Below are positions 49,701-62,271 of a DNA stretch of 64,000 bases, in pieces. The position numbers and the translations under genes are program-made. Source of the stretch: Microvelia longipes (taxonomy: Eukaryota; Arthropoda; Insecta; Hemiptera; Veliidae); contig JACMZG010001908.1 of the NCBI GenBank assembly GCA_018340805.1, positions 19,394,379-19,458,378 of the forward strand, in the 5' to 3' direction. Position 1 is the stretch's first letter. The number at the start of each line of letters is the position of its first letter. The notes beneath the pieces were generated by a model. The model was not told where the DNA came from. It saw only the letters and a program-made list of their open reading frames with translations, and ran no database searches.

Positions 49701-52700
49701 TCAAGAGTTAAGAACAGTCTAATAACTTGAGAATCAGAGCAGATATATCTTTAGTGGCCGTTGGGATCATGAATGCTCAGACACACAAGACACATTTTTT
49801 ATAAGGAAATTCGCCTGAGTTGCAAGGCCAAGATAGAATAGAAAGACAGTTAAGGATTTTGATTCCATAGCTAAATACAAGGACTTTTTACTGTTAGACT
49901 TTTTAGATCCGACCATTAATTAGTCTTCTGGAAAGCACTGAAACAAAAAATAGGAGTAATAAACCTCTAATTTCAAATCCATTGAGGACAGAAAAAATAG
50001 CAAAAGGTAAATAAAGTAAGTAATAAAGTTCTTATTTCTAGCCATTCTATAGAAATCCATTTCTTTCTTTCGAAACTTTTGGAGAGCACTGGACCAAATA
50101 ATTGGCGTATTTGGCCGGATCAAAAAAAATTCTAAGATTAAAAATTTTTATTTTTAGCCATAGAATCTAAGTCCAGTCTTAAAAGTATAGATTCCTATTC
50201 TCAATTCTGTTCTTTCTCTATGTCCAACTCAAGCCGATTTCCTTAAAAAAATTATCATGTGTATCTGTGCATTAATGGCCACCGAAGGTCTGAAGTTTTA
50301 ATCAGTTTTAGTTCATGAGACATTTGGCTGTTCCAACTTGGCTGGTACACCCTGTATAGCTGTACATAAAGATGTAATATTCTGATTCCAACACAAACCA
50401 GTAGCATGACAGTAACCCACAATGCAAATAAAACAGTAGTCAAATTATTAAACAAGTTTCTGAAAAAAGTGATTGAGTTCATTTATCAATTATCTTACTT
50501 CAAAACAATAATTGGAAAAAGATCAAAACCAATAAGTAAAATAATATTCTTGGTCTAACATAGTACTTACAGTCTATCGTTTAGTTTAAAAATCCCCAAG
50601 GTCATAAGTATTTTGGGGATGGACCAATCAGAGAAGCCGCTGCCAATCTCTCACTTAAAAAGAGAAAAAAAATCCCTACCACAATAACCGCTGTAGGGGA
50701 AAAACCTTCTTCCTGGCAATCGTTCACTTTGTTTGTGGTTCTTCTTTTGATTACATCGGTTTGAAATTAATCTTAAAATGATATTTTAAAATAAAACTAT
50801 GTCAGAAAACACAAAAGAAATGTAAATTAAACATCGCCAAGAAAATACGGGTAAAATAACCTTATTTGTTTACATAGTTTTTTCCCGCTCCCTTCTTTCA
50901 GGGTTTTTTCTTCTTTAGAAACAGTGGTGTCTAAACTGACCTGTCAAGATTTTTAAACTAAACGATAGACTGTAAGTCTAACATCTGCCAGACCATATAA
51001 AATATAGTCAATAACTCAGTAGCTTGATTATAGCAGTGTAAAGTACAGCAAAAATTAATACTTAATATTTAAAAATATTTAATTTAAATAATAATTACTT
51101 AATACTATCAAGAAATAGTAAAAGATCATCTTTAGCCTATACTTATATATAAACACTATAACTTTTGGACAAAACAATATTACCTATGTTTATTTGGCAC
51201 GTCAATAGTTAATGGATTGTGTATATAGTAGTCAGTAGATAACTCCCAAATAGGTGTTGACATTTCACTAGGTTTGTAAAGCCCTAGGAACAAATTGATA
51301 GCATGCTGTTTCTCCTGATCTAAAAATAATTACAGCATGTTAAAATAACCTATCAGGTAACAGTGTCAATATTAAAAAAAGAAATTAAGCCCTGCCTGAA
51401 ATATTTTATTTTAAAACAAGTTGAAAATAAAAGTAGGGAATTCAAACAACCAAAAAATAAAATTAGCATACTAAATTTGAAAATTTGCTTAAAAAACATT
51501 GTCTTACACCATAGAATAATATAGTGAACTTATACAAGTGTCTTAAACCTTTATTAGTGTCTTACACAAGCCAAAGGATCAAATAAAATCCAAACCGGAC
51601 ACAAATGTTTTTATATGATTATTTTTTTAAATGCTTTATCCTAAATGTAAATAAATTAACAAAATAAAATAGATCACAGGCTTCGTTAAACAAAAACTTT
51701 AATTTGTTGAGGTTTATGTTGATTAAATTTCAATTAAGTAGATCAAATTTAAATTTATCAACTCAATTTAATTTTGATTGAGTAGATTGGTAAAAAAAAC
51801 TTAAAAAGTTATTGATTGACAAGGTTTTTTTTTATTTACTGATTTACTGAATTGTACTTTTTTGTCAAGCTACCTCTAGCAATCAATGTCATTTTGTCAG
51901 GTTAAAAATATTTAGCAAATAAAATATTTTTAAGGAAAAATTTAAAGCTATACTTTTATGATTTTAGAAGAAGAAAAAGTTTTTCTTTTGTAGAAGAGTT
52001 TTTTCTTCCATTTCTAAATTATCTGTTGAATGTGTTTCAGCAGTATTTAAGGGAGTTAACCAAGTTTAAAAAGAATTGTCATAAATTGCTACAGAATAAC
52101 ATTAAAAATTTTAACATAAAACTATGTAAAGTTTACCTGAGAAAGTATTGCTGTAGTATCTACTAAGAGTTTGCATAATATCGTTTCCCTGTGATGTCCA
52201 TGGAGCTGTTTTCCTGTAGGTTTTAATACGATGGACAAGTTGAGAACCACCATATTGCAAAGCTAGTGTGTCCCCGTGATCTTCATACAGAGCTTCAAGT
52301 AATCGGGTGCAATCACAGTCAAACTCCAAATTAGCCGATGATAAAAGTCCCAAATATTTTAACTAAAATTTAAAAAAAGTTACAGTAGTAGCAAAAATTT
52401 TAACTATACATGTAATAAAGACAAACTTTACTCTGTATCAGAAGTTGACAAATAATTATTACAGTTTAGAAGTTAATAATTAATAAGTAAAGTCAAAAAC
52501 TTGATTCATAATTTTGTTGCAGATAGCTTTGCCTATACCAAATATAATTCCAATTTTATCCTCGATTCCTCAATGAAGAACATTAGATCTAGTTTCAAGG
52601 ACAAATAGACAAATTTTTGGATAATAGTTATTAAATCTAGTAAATAAAACTGTAGATTAAACTGAACACATTTAACACAATTTAAATAAATGAAACCATG

Positions 52701-55700
52701 TCCTATTGTTCAATTATTCAATAAAAACATAAAAAGAAAACTTTTATAGCTTACGCTACTCTAATAAACTACCCACTGGGAGTGAATTTTTAAATAGCTA
52801 CAATAAATATTTCATTATCAAACTTAAATTAGAGTGATAACAGATTAGTTATTGAATACTTAATTTGATTAGTTCATTGATTTGTAATAAAAAAAACTAT
52901 TAGTCGCTCACAAGGTCAAGCTTCTGCAGCCAATAGTTTGGTTTCTCTCTGGTAAAAAGATGCACTAAATATACAATTTAGTGCAATAATTAAACATATC
53001 ATTTTAAAATATAAGTCTCATTTAAAATAAATTCTGGGATTTTAAAACAAAGAATTTAAAAATTGTTCATTACCTGAAAAGTAAGAGCACATTTCCCCAA
53101 AGCAAACTGAGCAGTGTTGGTTCTGTCTAAGCAATCAACACAATTAACTCTAATAATGCCGGTTTGAACTTCATTCCTGTGACTTACAAATATCCCTGTT
53201 TTTTCAATAGCAGACTGTGCTATCCTACCAAGCCTAATCATAACTGTAGCTTCTTTCCTAAGTTAAAAATACAAATTAGTAACCTATAAAGAAGGTACAT
53301 AAGATTCAAAGGTTTAAAATAATTACTTTACCATGCGATTTAGGCAGGACAGTCCCAATATTGACACCTTTGTCCCTCTCAACTTTAAAATCCCGCCGAA
53401 ACTAAAAATGTTCCAATATTGTGTATTTTTAATTGATTTTCTATAAAATAGAAAACGTGTAAACATTGTTTGTCTGTGCTTTTAAATATGGAAGGAATTT
53501 ATACTTTTCAAAAACAAAATATACTTTCAATCATTTAAAATAATTTTAAAATTTAAGTTTAGTAAGTGTTTAAGCTTATTGTTGTACTTTAGAGTCAAGT
53601 GTTGACGTTACAAAGAATTTGATTTGCTTATGCTCTAAAATTTGTAAATGCAACTTAGCTGTAAAGTGATTTTATTGCTTTAGCAATTTATTATTGCCCC
53701 AATCGCTTATTAATAAGTTTTACATGCGTAAAATCGTTCTTTACTACTAAGTTGCATAAATATATCACTACCCTCACCCTTTACCAGATTTGACCCACTC
53801 GATATAGGCAGAAATCTGTCAACCCTACTTTACCATTATCACTTAATTGTAGGTGATAAATAATCACTTAAATTTTCAAACTTTACGTTAGTACAAATGC
53901 TATAAAACAAAATAAACAACATAAATTAAAAAGATAAAACATAAAAATTCAATTATAAAATATAATGTTTAATCTAAGTTTGTTTTGATTATCGTTTGTG
54001 CAGTTTTCTTTAGCAACAATACAATGTGTACTAACAATAGCACAATTAACTTTTAGTCATAGCTGTTTTTGGATTTCAAATACTTAAAGTCTAAAATATC
54101 CACACTAAATTATAATTGCCTTCACTATACATATAATACTACATTGTTTTGGTCCTTATCTTAATGCCATTAATCTAAACCTATCTGAATTAATCTAACT
54201 ATTATTAGTTCATCCTATAAAAAAACCTATCTGAAAAATTTTTATCAAATGCATTGCAATGTATGACATATTTAAAGCTTGGATACCAAACAAATGGAGT
54301 TAAAATCAAAGCATTTTTCAGAGTTTAATTTATTGGTAGGATTATTATAGTTTATGCTATAAGGCTCTCTCTTCCGAATAAAGAGCCGAAAGAGAAGAGT
54401 GGAGTAGTACACGGGAATCATAGAAAGTCGAAAGAATTAGGCTAGTTTTATACAGCAAGTTTTATTATCAGTGTACTCAGTAGTAAAAAAAATCAAGCAT
54501 ACAATTACCCTTTATTTTTCCTGGCCATATCAAAGGTAACATACTGAATGGCATGTTGTGGAGGAAGGAATTGATTCAGGTACTTGATATCAGAGCTGTA
54601 CTGCTCACTTAAAGTAGATTCGTGCTTCTTTGTCTCACGTTGTTTTACTAAGTTTAAAACTATAATAGGTGAACCATAGCTCTTTAAAAGTTTTTCAAAA
54701 TGTTTACCTAGAATTTAAAAATAAATACATATATTAAATAAATATATTTTTTTGTCACTCAAGACTTCCCTGCCTGACCTGACCAAAGAAGACATCTGTC
54801 AAAATCCCCTCAAATCTCGAAGGGGATAGAGCATATACTGCTATCACTGTACATGAAGTAATTTTACTTCATGATAGCTTTGGTATAGATCAGTAAAAAA
54901 AGGCTGCCAAAAATCAGGAGAGGTATAAAAATAGTGGTTAAATCTGATCCTGCTTCTTGAAAGGAACAGCACACACCAATGGAATTCCTCATAAGACTCT
55001 CACCAGATAACATGTTCCAGATGTGTAAAACATAAAATAAAATTATTACAGGATATATAGACCCAATCAATAAACCCAAAACTGATAAATCTAGCTAGCC
55101 ATAAGAGTTTTTAATTAGCTTTTTGAGATCTGACTGTATCAGAGTACATGTAAAGCAATGTATAAACAAAAAAAGAATTACCAGCTGTTTGAACATAAGG
55201 ATCACTTATATCATAAGCAATGGCTGGTTTAGGAACAATTTTAGTTACATCTTGACTCCAATGTCCTGGTATAGAGCCTCTCATTTGGACGAAACTACAT
55301 ATGTGCGGATTTCTTATACTTGTCACACCTAAATCTTGAACAATTTGTTCTGTTTCAACTTCATTTGCAACGTCTCCCTAAAAATATTAGATATCAACTC
55401 ATCAAGGGTATAAACAATATTAATATCAACTTAAAATTTTTATCAAGAAAAACCCATTTTCTTTCCTTACCTTTTTTTCAGTAAAATTCATAACAAGAAA
55501 CATCTATCAAGTTTTTAGCAGAGTTTATCAGAGCGTTAGCAGTTTTATTTATTTTTGTTTATAAAATGTTTAAATATGTTTGAAAAATAAACCATAAAAA
55601 TAAGTTTAAAACATTTATTTTTAAATTGATTAAGTTTAGTAGAGCTAGATGGTGGAAAGGTAGTATGGGAAAAAGGCCTCTCGTTAGCCTAATGTCCCAG

Positions 55701-58700
55701 ACAGACAGGACAAAGTGGCTCCCACTGAACTATGCAGTGGGCCACAACTAGGCAAGCCCACAAAAACTCCAGAATACTTATGACCTTTTTTACCTGCCTT
55801 AATCCTTAACAGCTTAAGACCCTATTGATTTGTTGAAACATAAGTATACGTTGATCCTCTGAACTAGATGAAGAGGAGTAAGCAATGTTCAGATGAACAA
55901 ATTAGATTACCTGAATTTTTTTTACTAAATACATCTTAAAGAACATTATATGGCCCAAAGGGGCTACCCAACTTTACAGGCCTATGAGGCGAGGCTATGA
56001 ATATTTGCTAGATACATGGCAAAATGCCATGAGATTTAGGATGCATTTAAAAACAGACCACTAAGTGGTCCAATGGTTTCTTTGACATATGGTTAAATAT
56101 GTAAAATATTAAACATAAAATATACATTAAATTCCCCTATTGTTTTACCCAAACAACGTCATAAGTGTTATTTTTGTGATGAATATTTAAAACATTTAAT
56201 TAAAATTTTAGAAAGCAAATAGGGAATAGAGTAATGACAAACTGAATTTGCTAATTTTTAATTTACTTACTTGAAAATTAGCACCACGCTTTAAAAACCT
56301 AGTGCCAGCATATCTATTTGACCTTCTTGCAATCAATGTTAGATAAATAGACCTTCCAAAAATACTAATATTTGACTGACAAATAAATCCATGTATAACA
56401 TAGAGTATCCAATCTGAATGAACCCGATCTATCATCTTTGATATCAAGTAAAGATTCCAAATGAACTTTTTATTAGGTTCGTGTCCTACAGCAAAATCAG
56501 TAATTTTAAATTGACTTTGTTCTGAAGCCTCTTCTTTGCTAGCATTTTTTGAACTAAAATGAAACATATCTTATGAATAATGAAACATATAATGAACATA
56601 TAGACCCTTATAGAATATTTTAAAATATAAATCATGACAACTCATAATATTCCCGCAAATTTACCTGACCCTTTAGGGGACAATGAAATCAATATTAAAA
56701 ATCTATTCAATTATTTTCAAGAAACTGATACCTGGAACGAAATATGAACAGTAATTTAACTTATTTTTATTTCTAATTTTACTATTTGATATTATCTTTA
56801 TTCCAATATTAATTATACGTTTTTTATTTTTCCCCAACTCACTGGCCTACCTATCTTTTCCTTTTCAAAATCAATTAGTTAAGCTACTTTAATTTTAAAT
56901 TCTATACTATTTTTTATCTCATTTCAGTTGTCTAAAACAATACAAGTGTTGCAACATAAAACTTTTTTATTTGAAACCCAGCCAGATCAAATAAATTCAC
57001 TCTTATGTTGCTTTATCTTGCTTTGTTATTATTAATATAAATTATACGAGTTGAGTGGAGCTAATGATGAGTGAGCTTTAATTAAGCTCTACAATAAATA
57101 AATAATAAAGATTTTTTAAATAAATATTTCAAAAAATTTTAAATCTTTTCATCTATTGATTAACAAAATAGAAAATCAAATTCAAAATTGTATTTTAGTC
57201 AAAACATCTTTGATGGATAAAAAAATTTGACAGGTACTTTCAAATTACGTATTTTAACTTTTCCACTTTCATAACTTAGGTAATATAGGAAAAGTAATGT
57301 ATTTGCCCTAAAAATACAAAAGCAAAATTTTAACAGAATTATCCATTTCCAATGTTTTTAAGACCTCCTGAGTGGTTTTTAGCAAGTTGTCTGTCTCCAT
57401 GTGTATGTATCTATTCGTTAGTTTGTATCATTGTAGCTTACCAGTGTGTTAATGCTAGAGAGTTGAAACTTGAAATAAAAATAAATTTGTAGGTCTAGTT
57501 ATGGTAATCGGAATATATTTTTATGCCATCATTAACAAATCAGCATAAAGTAATAAAATGATGTTTGGATCTTATTGAATGTTAGTATCCATGCAGTCCT
57601 ATATGAGACCAACAAATGTGCCAAGTGTTATATCATAATCAGCTTTAGTTCAAATTTTATTATTATTATTATTAATTGTGAGGGTAGGTGTAAAACCTTT
57701 TGCACTGCGACTTTGAGTCTTTTGTACAAGTACCCTCGTGTTCTAAGTTATAGGAGATCCTTTCCTTTTATTATTTCTAAAAGTTTGTGTAACTAAATTG
57801 GCATCTGGGTTTTCAATTCTGCTTAGTGTGGCTTCTCCAAACAACAGAAATCTCTTGTATGCTAGAGCTTCGCATTCAAAGATGATGTGTGATGATGTTT
57901 CATGGCATTGGCCACAGAGTCTACAGACAGGCTCTTCTTGAAATATGCCGATGGTATGCATATGTTTGCGTAAGTGACAATGACCAGTTATTAAGCCCGT
58001 CACTATACTCAAGTTTTTCTTATTTAGCTTTAGAAGAGCATCTGTCAGTTTGGCTTGAGGACCTCTCAACATGAGTTTACTGTGCCTCAAACCAGGTGCA
58101 TTATTCCAGTGTTGTTGGTGTTTACCTCTAAGCCATTCATTCACTGCCGTCTTGACTTGTGTTTTCGAAATGAAAGAAATGAGAGTTGAAACTTGAAATA
58201 AAAATAAATTTGTAGGTCTAGTTATGGTAATCGGAATATATTTTTATGCCATCATTAACAAATCAGCATAAAGTAATAAAATGATGTTTGGATCTTATTG
58301 AATTTTAGTATCCATGCAGTCCTATATGAGACCAACAAATGTGCCAAGTGTTATATCATAATCAGCTTTAGTTCAAATTTTATTAAATAAAAATTACCAA
58401 AAATCATCCAATTAAGATGAAATTTAGTATGAGTGTAACCATTCTTTAAAAAATAAGTATAACATGTTTCATTACAAATACAGTTTTTATTGGATCACTA
58501 ATGTTGGAAAGCATTGAGCTCACCTTTCCAGTGTCTGCTGGGAAGAAAACTGATGCACTACTACAAAAAGTAGGTGATTTTCATATTCTGAGAACGAGCG
58601 AAGCAAGTCTGAAGTGCCCACCACTTCAAACTTTCAGCCTCACAATGAGTATAGATAGCATATCCGATAAAGTTCAGAGGTACCCCACACCAATTTTATA

Positions 58701-61700
58701 TTTTATTTTTAAATAACCTTGTTTAATAGTTAAGAATATGTAAATGGAGAATTAAAGAGTTAGTTTACCCAGTTTTATCTTTAGATATAGGGCTCAGTCT
58801 TCCAAACTCAGGGTTTGAAGTGTTTAGACTAGTAGCTGAACCACATTCTCCTGCTTCTAAAAACCAAAATTACACAATAATAAGAAAGAAAAGTATTATT
58901 TATATCAGAACCATAAAAACTTTGACTAGTAATTACAACTTTGGGCACAGCATTTTTTTTATACATAGAACCACTGTCTTTAAAAAAAATTAAAAAATAT
59001 AATTTCAACTCAAAATAGATACACCAATTGTTACAAAAACAAAATTAATAAAAATAAGTAAATTATAACTACCTGCAAACGTCATTTTATTAATAGCACT
59101 CCAATTAAAATTTTCAGGTACAGCCATATTAACTTGAACAGTGTTGGTAATATCATAACTATAACTGAACAAAAAAAATCATATAATTTAAAAGGAATTC
59201 ATAGAAAAGCTAAATAAAATAAAGAAGGGTATCAGCTTTTATTTATTCAGTGAACCCATTTGCTGGAACCAAATCGTTTGTGGCGTTCAAATCAAAACGC
59301 CCCCCCCCCACATATGATTTGAGACTGGCAATAACATGAGCCATGTTATTAATTGAAGCAGAGTATCAATAATTTTTTAAATAGTTATCTACTTTAATTA
59401 CTAATAAAAAGTTAATTGAGTAAGTAAATTTGATAAACCACATGAAAACTGGCAACACACATTGATGAGCATTAACGAACTCAATGATAAGGAGACACAG
59501 AGTAGAATTCTTATTTTGGGCAATTGTGCAGAAAGTAAGAAGAATTCTTCAACAAAAATGTAAAAACGTATTTTTTTAACAGACTCATAATATCAATATT
59601 ACATATAAATATAGCTGAGTGTTGGATTATTGGTGGGGTTTCACCTGAAGCGACCACTCATCTACATTTTGATTCAAGTAGAGCTGGATCATAGGTTCAT
59701 TCAGAGTCTGGGATGCTTCTTTTTCCCTTTTTTCATTAAATTTCCTTACCTATCTTTTGATGCCAGGCAGTTACACCTCGGTGTCCAGAGCCAATAATTT
59801 AACTATTTAAATGTGTAACTATAAGTACTTGTAATATAACAAGATTTAAGAGTATGGTTATAAATTTAAATTACATAACAACATGTACATTAACAGCAAC
59901 GTAATATAACAAGACTTATGAGTATGGTTATAAATTTAAATTACATAACAACATGTACATTAACAACAACAACAAGGTAATATAACAAGACTTATGAGTA
60001 TGGTTATAAGTTTAAATTACAAGAACAATATGCACATTAACAACAACAACAACGTAATATAACAAGACTTATGAGTATGGTTATAAGTTTAAATTACATG
60101 AACAACATGTGCATTAACAACAACGTAATATAACAAGACTTATGAGTATGGTTATAAATTTAAATTACAAGAACAATATGTAAATTAAATGTTATAATTA
60201 AACTAAACAACAACAAAAAATCATTACCTGTAATAAAAATTACTCGACAAATCAATGTTTACGAACATCTTAAGATATCTAGCCTCATCTGGATGAGCCC
60301 CTTTATTAGATTCATTAGGTACATATATCATAGTAGTATCTTCTATTTTATAAACTGAATGTAGTCCAACAATAGCTATCCGACGCCTTTTTGTAATCAA
60401 TATTAAATAATACCCTTCAAGAAATTTTACAAACCCTAAAACATTAAAAATTATTTTGAATAAAGTAAAAAGAAGCAAATATGTACTTTTTTAGAAGATA
60501 ATAGTTATTTATGAACCATGAAAGTAAAGAATGTCATTATCTTTCAGAACAATAAGCTGGTTCCTAAGGCAAAAGCAGGGGCTTTATATATTTAACTCCC
60601 AAGGGAGGTAATTATTGTGAGGGAATAATGATATTTTACTCCCGAGGCGCATACATAATTTTTTTATTACATGATTTTTTCATAATAGCTGCAAAAAACA
60701 ATACTCTTGTAATGAATGTAATATTTATGATACAATTTAGAAGCAAAAGTTATTTTTGTGTGGAATAGTACATTTATAAGGGCATTGTTGCTGGATTAAA
60801 GATCATTTAAAGGTATACAAATTTATTTAAGATCAGCTTAAATAAATGTTAAAACAAACGCTTGAGTGCACTTACATTAAACACTTTAGTCACTTAAACT
60901 CCATGTTACTTAACTAACAGTCTGCTAAACAATACACATTGTTTAACAGTGTTTATCTAAAACACTGCGATTTCTCACATTAAATAATTTTGGAAAACAG
61001 AACTGAAGTGTTTGATCAGTGATTGTTCGTAGAAGATATGCCTAAAGCACAATTTGGTATTTGATACAGAGATAATGTGTATGCTTTGCAATAAAGATTA
61101 TATTCAAAAAATAAGATCTATACAACATAAATCAGAGGAGTCGATCATTCCAATACACATGACTCTTATACTACTTATATAACACTCTATATTTTAATAA
61201 CTCCCTCCCCTAAAATTTTTTATTGCTTTACATCCCTTTTCTGATTCAAATTTTAAAAAAATCAAGCAAAGCTTTATATCTCCTTAACATGATACTTAGT
61301 GCAGGTTTCCACATTTATTGTCAAAAAAATTACTAAAAAGTGACATCAAACCTACGCCGCTCTGTTTTCCTTCACTTGTTTCCCCCTCTTCCCAATTTAG
61401 GAACAGAGGAAAACAAACATTGTTTGATAAATAGCCTGATCTTCTAAGATAAAGGGACATCCATTCATGTAAATACCTAGAGAACTGTTTGCCACAGGTG
61501 TGTTTGAGGCCTCTTTGTACACAAAAACTTTAAAACATCATTAGAAACACTTTTTATAAAACCAATGTTTTATTGATTTTTTAAATGTTTAAAGTGGAGC
61601 CATTTTGATACGCAGTGTTTAATTAACCTTAATACTTAAATACGATATTTAATAAACAAAGCTTCACTACACACAGAAAACTTCAAACTATCATTAGATG

Positions 61701-62271
61701 CAATTGTCAATGAACAAATGTTTTTTTGTAATTTTTTTAAATATTTAAAGCTTTGTTGGATTAATTCCAAAATCTAATCAGTTATTCCTCTCAAAGGACT
61801 AGATTTTAGTGCCAAATTTTATTAAAATTAGACAAGCAGTTTGAGCAGTAGTGTGTTTGTAAGAAATCTTCACATCCATACACTCATACATACAGAATCC
61901 AATTTTTATTTTATTTTTGGGTTCTTTCAATATTTGATTGAAAAATTGTTATTAATAAATTGTGTTATGTTTTTCTAATGCAATGCTTCCCTTCCTTCCA
62001 GGAGGTAGGGAAGCAAAATTAGTTTGGTCACGAGAAAAATCAGCGAAACTGATACTAATGACTTACCTAGTATTCCAAATGCACACAGTCCTTTCATATT
62101 TCCTGATCTCGATCTCCCCCCCTCAATCTTAGTAACATAATTAGAAATTTGGATTTTAGAATACTCAACGCCATCGTCAATCAAAACAAGATCATCTTTG
62201 GCACACGTCCTGTCAATTTTAAGCACTCTAAATACAGTCTCAGAGGAATTACTTCCCACAACAAATATTAC
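43707..62271 (-). CDS. Fig4: Polyphosphoinositide phosphatase FIG4 (Sac3), 15 coding exons found, first short exon unplaced
   Basis: FIG4 is the SAC-domain phosphatase that removes the 5-phosphate of PI(3,5)P2 and, with PIKfyve (Fab1) and VAC14, controls its turnover on endolysosomes. Exons (high to low): 62067-62271, 60228-60435, 59073-59164, 58769-58856, 56271-56553, 55182-55377, 54509-54707, 53074-53257, 52137-52362, 51184-51319, 49365-49568, 48572-48724, 47370-47555, 44142-44265, 43707-43877. All junctions are GT-AG and every phase matches; 2655 nt = 884 aa plus stop. Landmarks: [83 protein letters not shown], the catalytic CX5R loop [20 protein letters not shown] (53122-53142 encodes CVDCLDR), [20 protein letters not shown]. 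Human FIG4 is 907 aa; the missing ~20 N-terminal residues belong to an exon not identified, probably beyond 64000. The catalytic Cys and Arg are intact, so the enzyme should be active. Confidence 0.96.
44755..45715 (+). repeat. Minisatellite, 45-bp unit, about 21 copies, in a FIG4 intron
   Basis: The unit is GACCAGGGGTATCAGACTTA + AATAGAGAGGGTGGTCAACA + CATAA. Copies are well conserved in the middle of the array, with one- to several-base deletions scattered through. Edge copies (44755-44900, 45500-45570, and the last near 45690) are more diverged. It lies in the intron between exons 47370-47555 and 44142-44265. A lone unit occurs in NOL12 intron 1 at 20886-20935. Confidence 0.95.
46906..47008 (-). 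CDS. Candidate alternative last exon of FIG4
   Basis: Inside the FIG4 intron below 47370, a strong acceptor (long T-rich tract, then TATATCAG) ends at 47009. The 103 nt that follow are open to a TGA at 46906-46908 and encode [33 protein letters not shown]. The phase fits the upstream exon 47370-47555 (AG|T = Ser), so splicing would give a shorter C-terminus. The constitutive exon 44142-44265 matches the family far better (YKRYV). A chance phase match is one in three, so this is tentative. Confidence 0.25.
48973..49030 (+). repeat. Fragment related to the 19543-19843 MITE
   Basis: GGGACATAGCTTATCTCAAT ACATTGAAAGGCTGGAAACA matches GGGGGCATAGCCTATCTTAA TACATTGAGAGGCCTGAAAC near 19563-19602. Only the left interior is kept. 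It lies in the FIG4 intron between 48724 and 49365. Confidence 0.75.
49130..49197. other. Inverted repeat in a FIG4 intron
   Basis: AATTGAAGAATCAGC and GCTGATTCTTCAATT form a perfect 15-bp stem enclosing about 37 bases. No coding role is apparent. Confidence 0.7.
50565..50977 (+). mobile_element. MITE, 413 bp, with perfect 30-bp terminal inverted repeats, in a FIG4 intron
   Basis: 50565-50594 (starting ACTTACAGTCTATCGTTTAG) is the exact reverse complement of 50948-50977. Such identity implies recent insertion or recent copying. GTCTAACAT occurs at 50553-50561 and overlaps the right end at 50976-50984; it might be a target duplication with a few extra bases on the left, but this is not clean. 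The interior shares several blocks with the element at 34909-35617. No transposase. It lies between FIG4 exons 51184-51319 and 49365-49568. Confidence 0.92.
55640..55735 (+). repeat. Dispersed repeat (partner of 6265-6375)
   Basis: TAATGTCCCAGACAGACAGG ACAAAGTGGCTCCCACTGAA matches the reverse complement of 6265-6375. It sits in the FIG4 intron between exons 56271-56553 and 55182-55377. Confidence 0.7.
57290..57457 (+). repeat. Dispersed repeat, 5' part (partner of 25795-26080)
   Basis: GTAATATAGGAAAAGTAATG, GTTTTTAAGACCTCCTGAGT and TAATGCTAGAGAGTTGAAAC parallel the blocks of 25795-26080. The repeat continues into the 205-bp direct repeat at 57458-57662, meaning the LINE fragment inserted into this older element. 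Confidence 0.75.
57458..57662 (+). repeat. 205-bp direct repeat, copy 1 (flanks the LINE fragment)
   Basis: Identical to 58181-58385 except for one visible base (GAATGTTAG versus GAATTTTAG). It ends exactly where the (AAT)n tail of the minus-strand LINE fragment begins. Confidence 0.93.
57663..58180 (-). mobile_element. LINE 3' fragment (R1/LOA-like C-terminal ORF2) in a FIG4 intron
   Basis: A minus-strand frame (57743-58144) encodes the C-terminal part of a non-LTR ORF2: [40 protein letters not shown], and the zinc knuckle [18 protein letters not shown] (C-x2-C-x8-H-x4-C) with [13 protein letters not shown] stop follows, then an 80-bp 3' tail ending in (AAT)n. The frame is open over its whole 133 codons, so the fragment is fairly young, but RT and endonuclease are absent (5' truncation). 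Both sides are flanked by the 205-bp direct repeats. Confidence 0.9.
58181..58385 (+). repeat. 205-bp direct repeat, copy 2 (flanks the LINE fragment)
   Basis: Second copy of 57458-57662, starting at GAGAGTTGAAACTTGAAATA directly after the 5' end of the LINE fragment. Offset 723 bp throughout, with no indel seen. Confidence 0.93.
59831..60195 (+). repeat. Tandem repeat, unit 70-77 bp, five copies, in a FIG4 intron
   Basis: Copies begin with GTAATATAACAAGACTTATG at 59831, 59901, 59977, 60054 and 60125. Length differences come from the number of CAA triplets in the ACAACAACAACAA stretch at each unit's end. The array ends about 30 bp before exon 60228-60435, close to its splice donor side. Confidence 0.93.

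Noticed and set aside
57575..58074. Plus-strand frames of 73 and 61 aa
   Set aside because: Shadows of the minus-strand LINE fragment or of the 205-bp repeat.
59831..60195. CRISPR-like regular spacing
   Set aside because: The whole unit repeats with no unique spacers, and the context is an animal intron.
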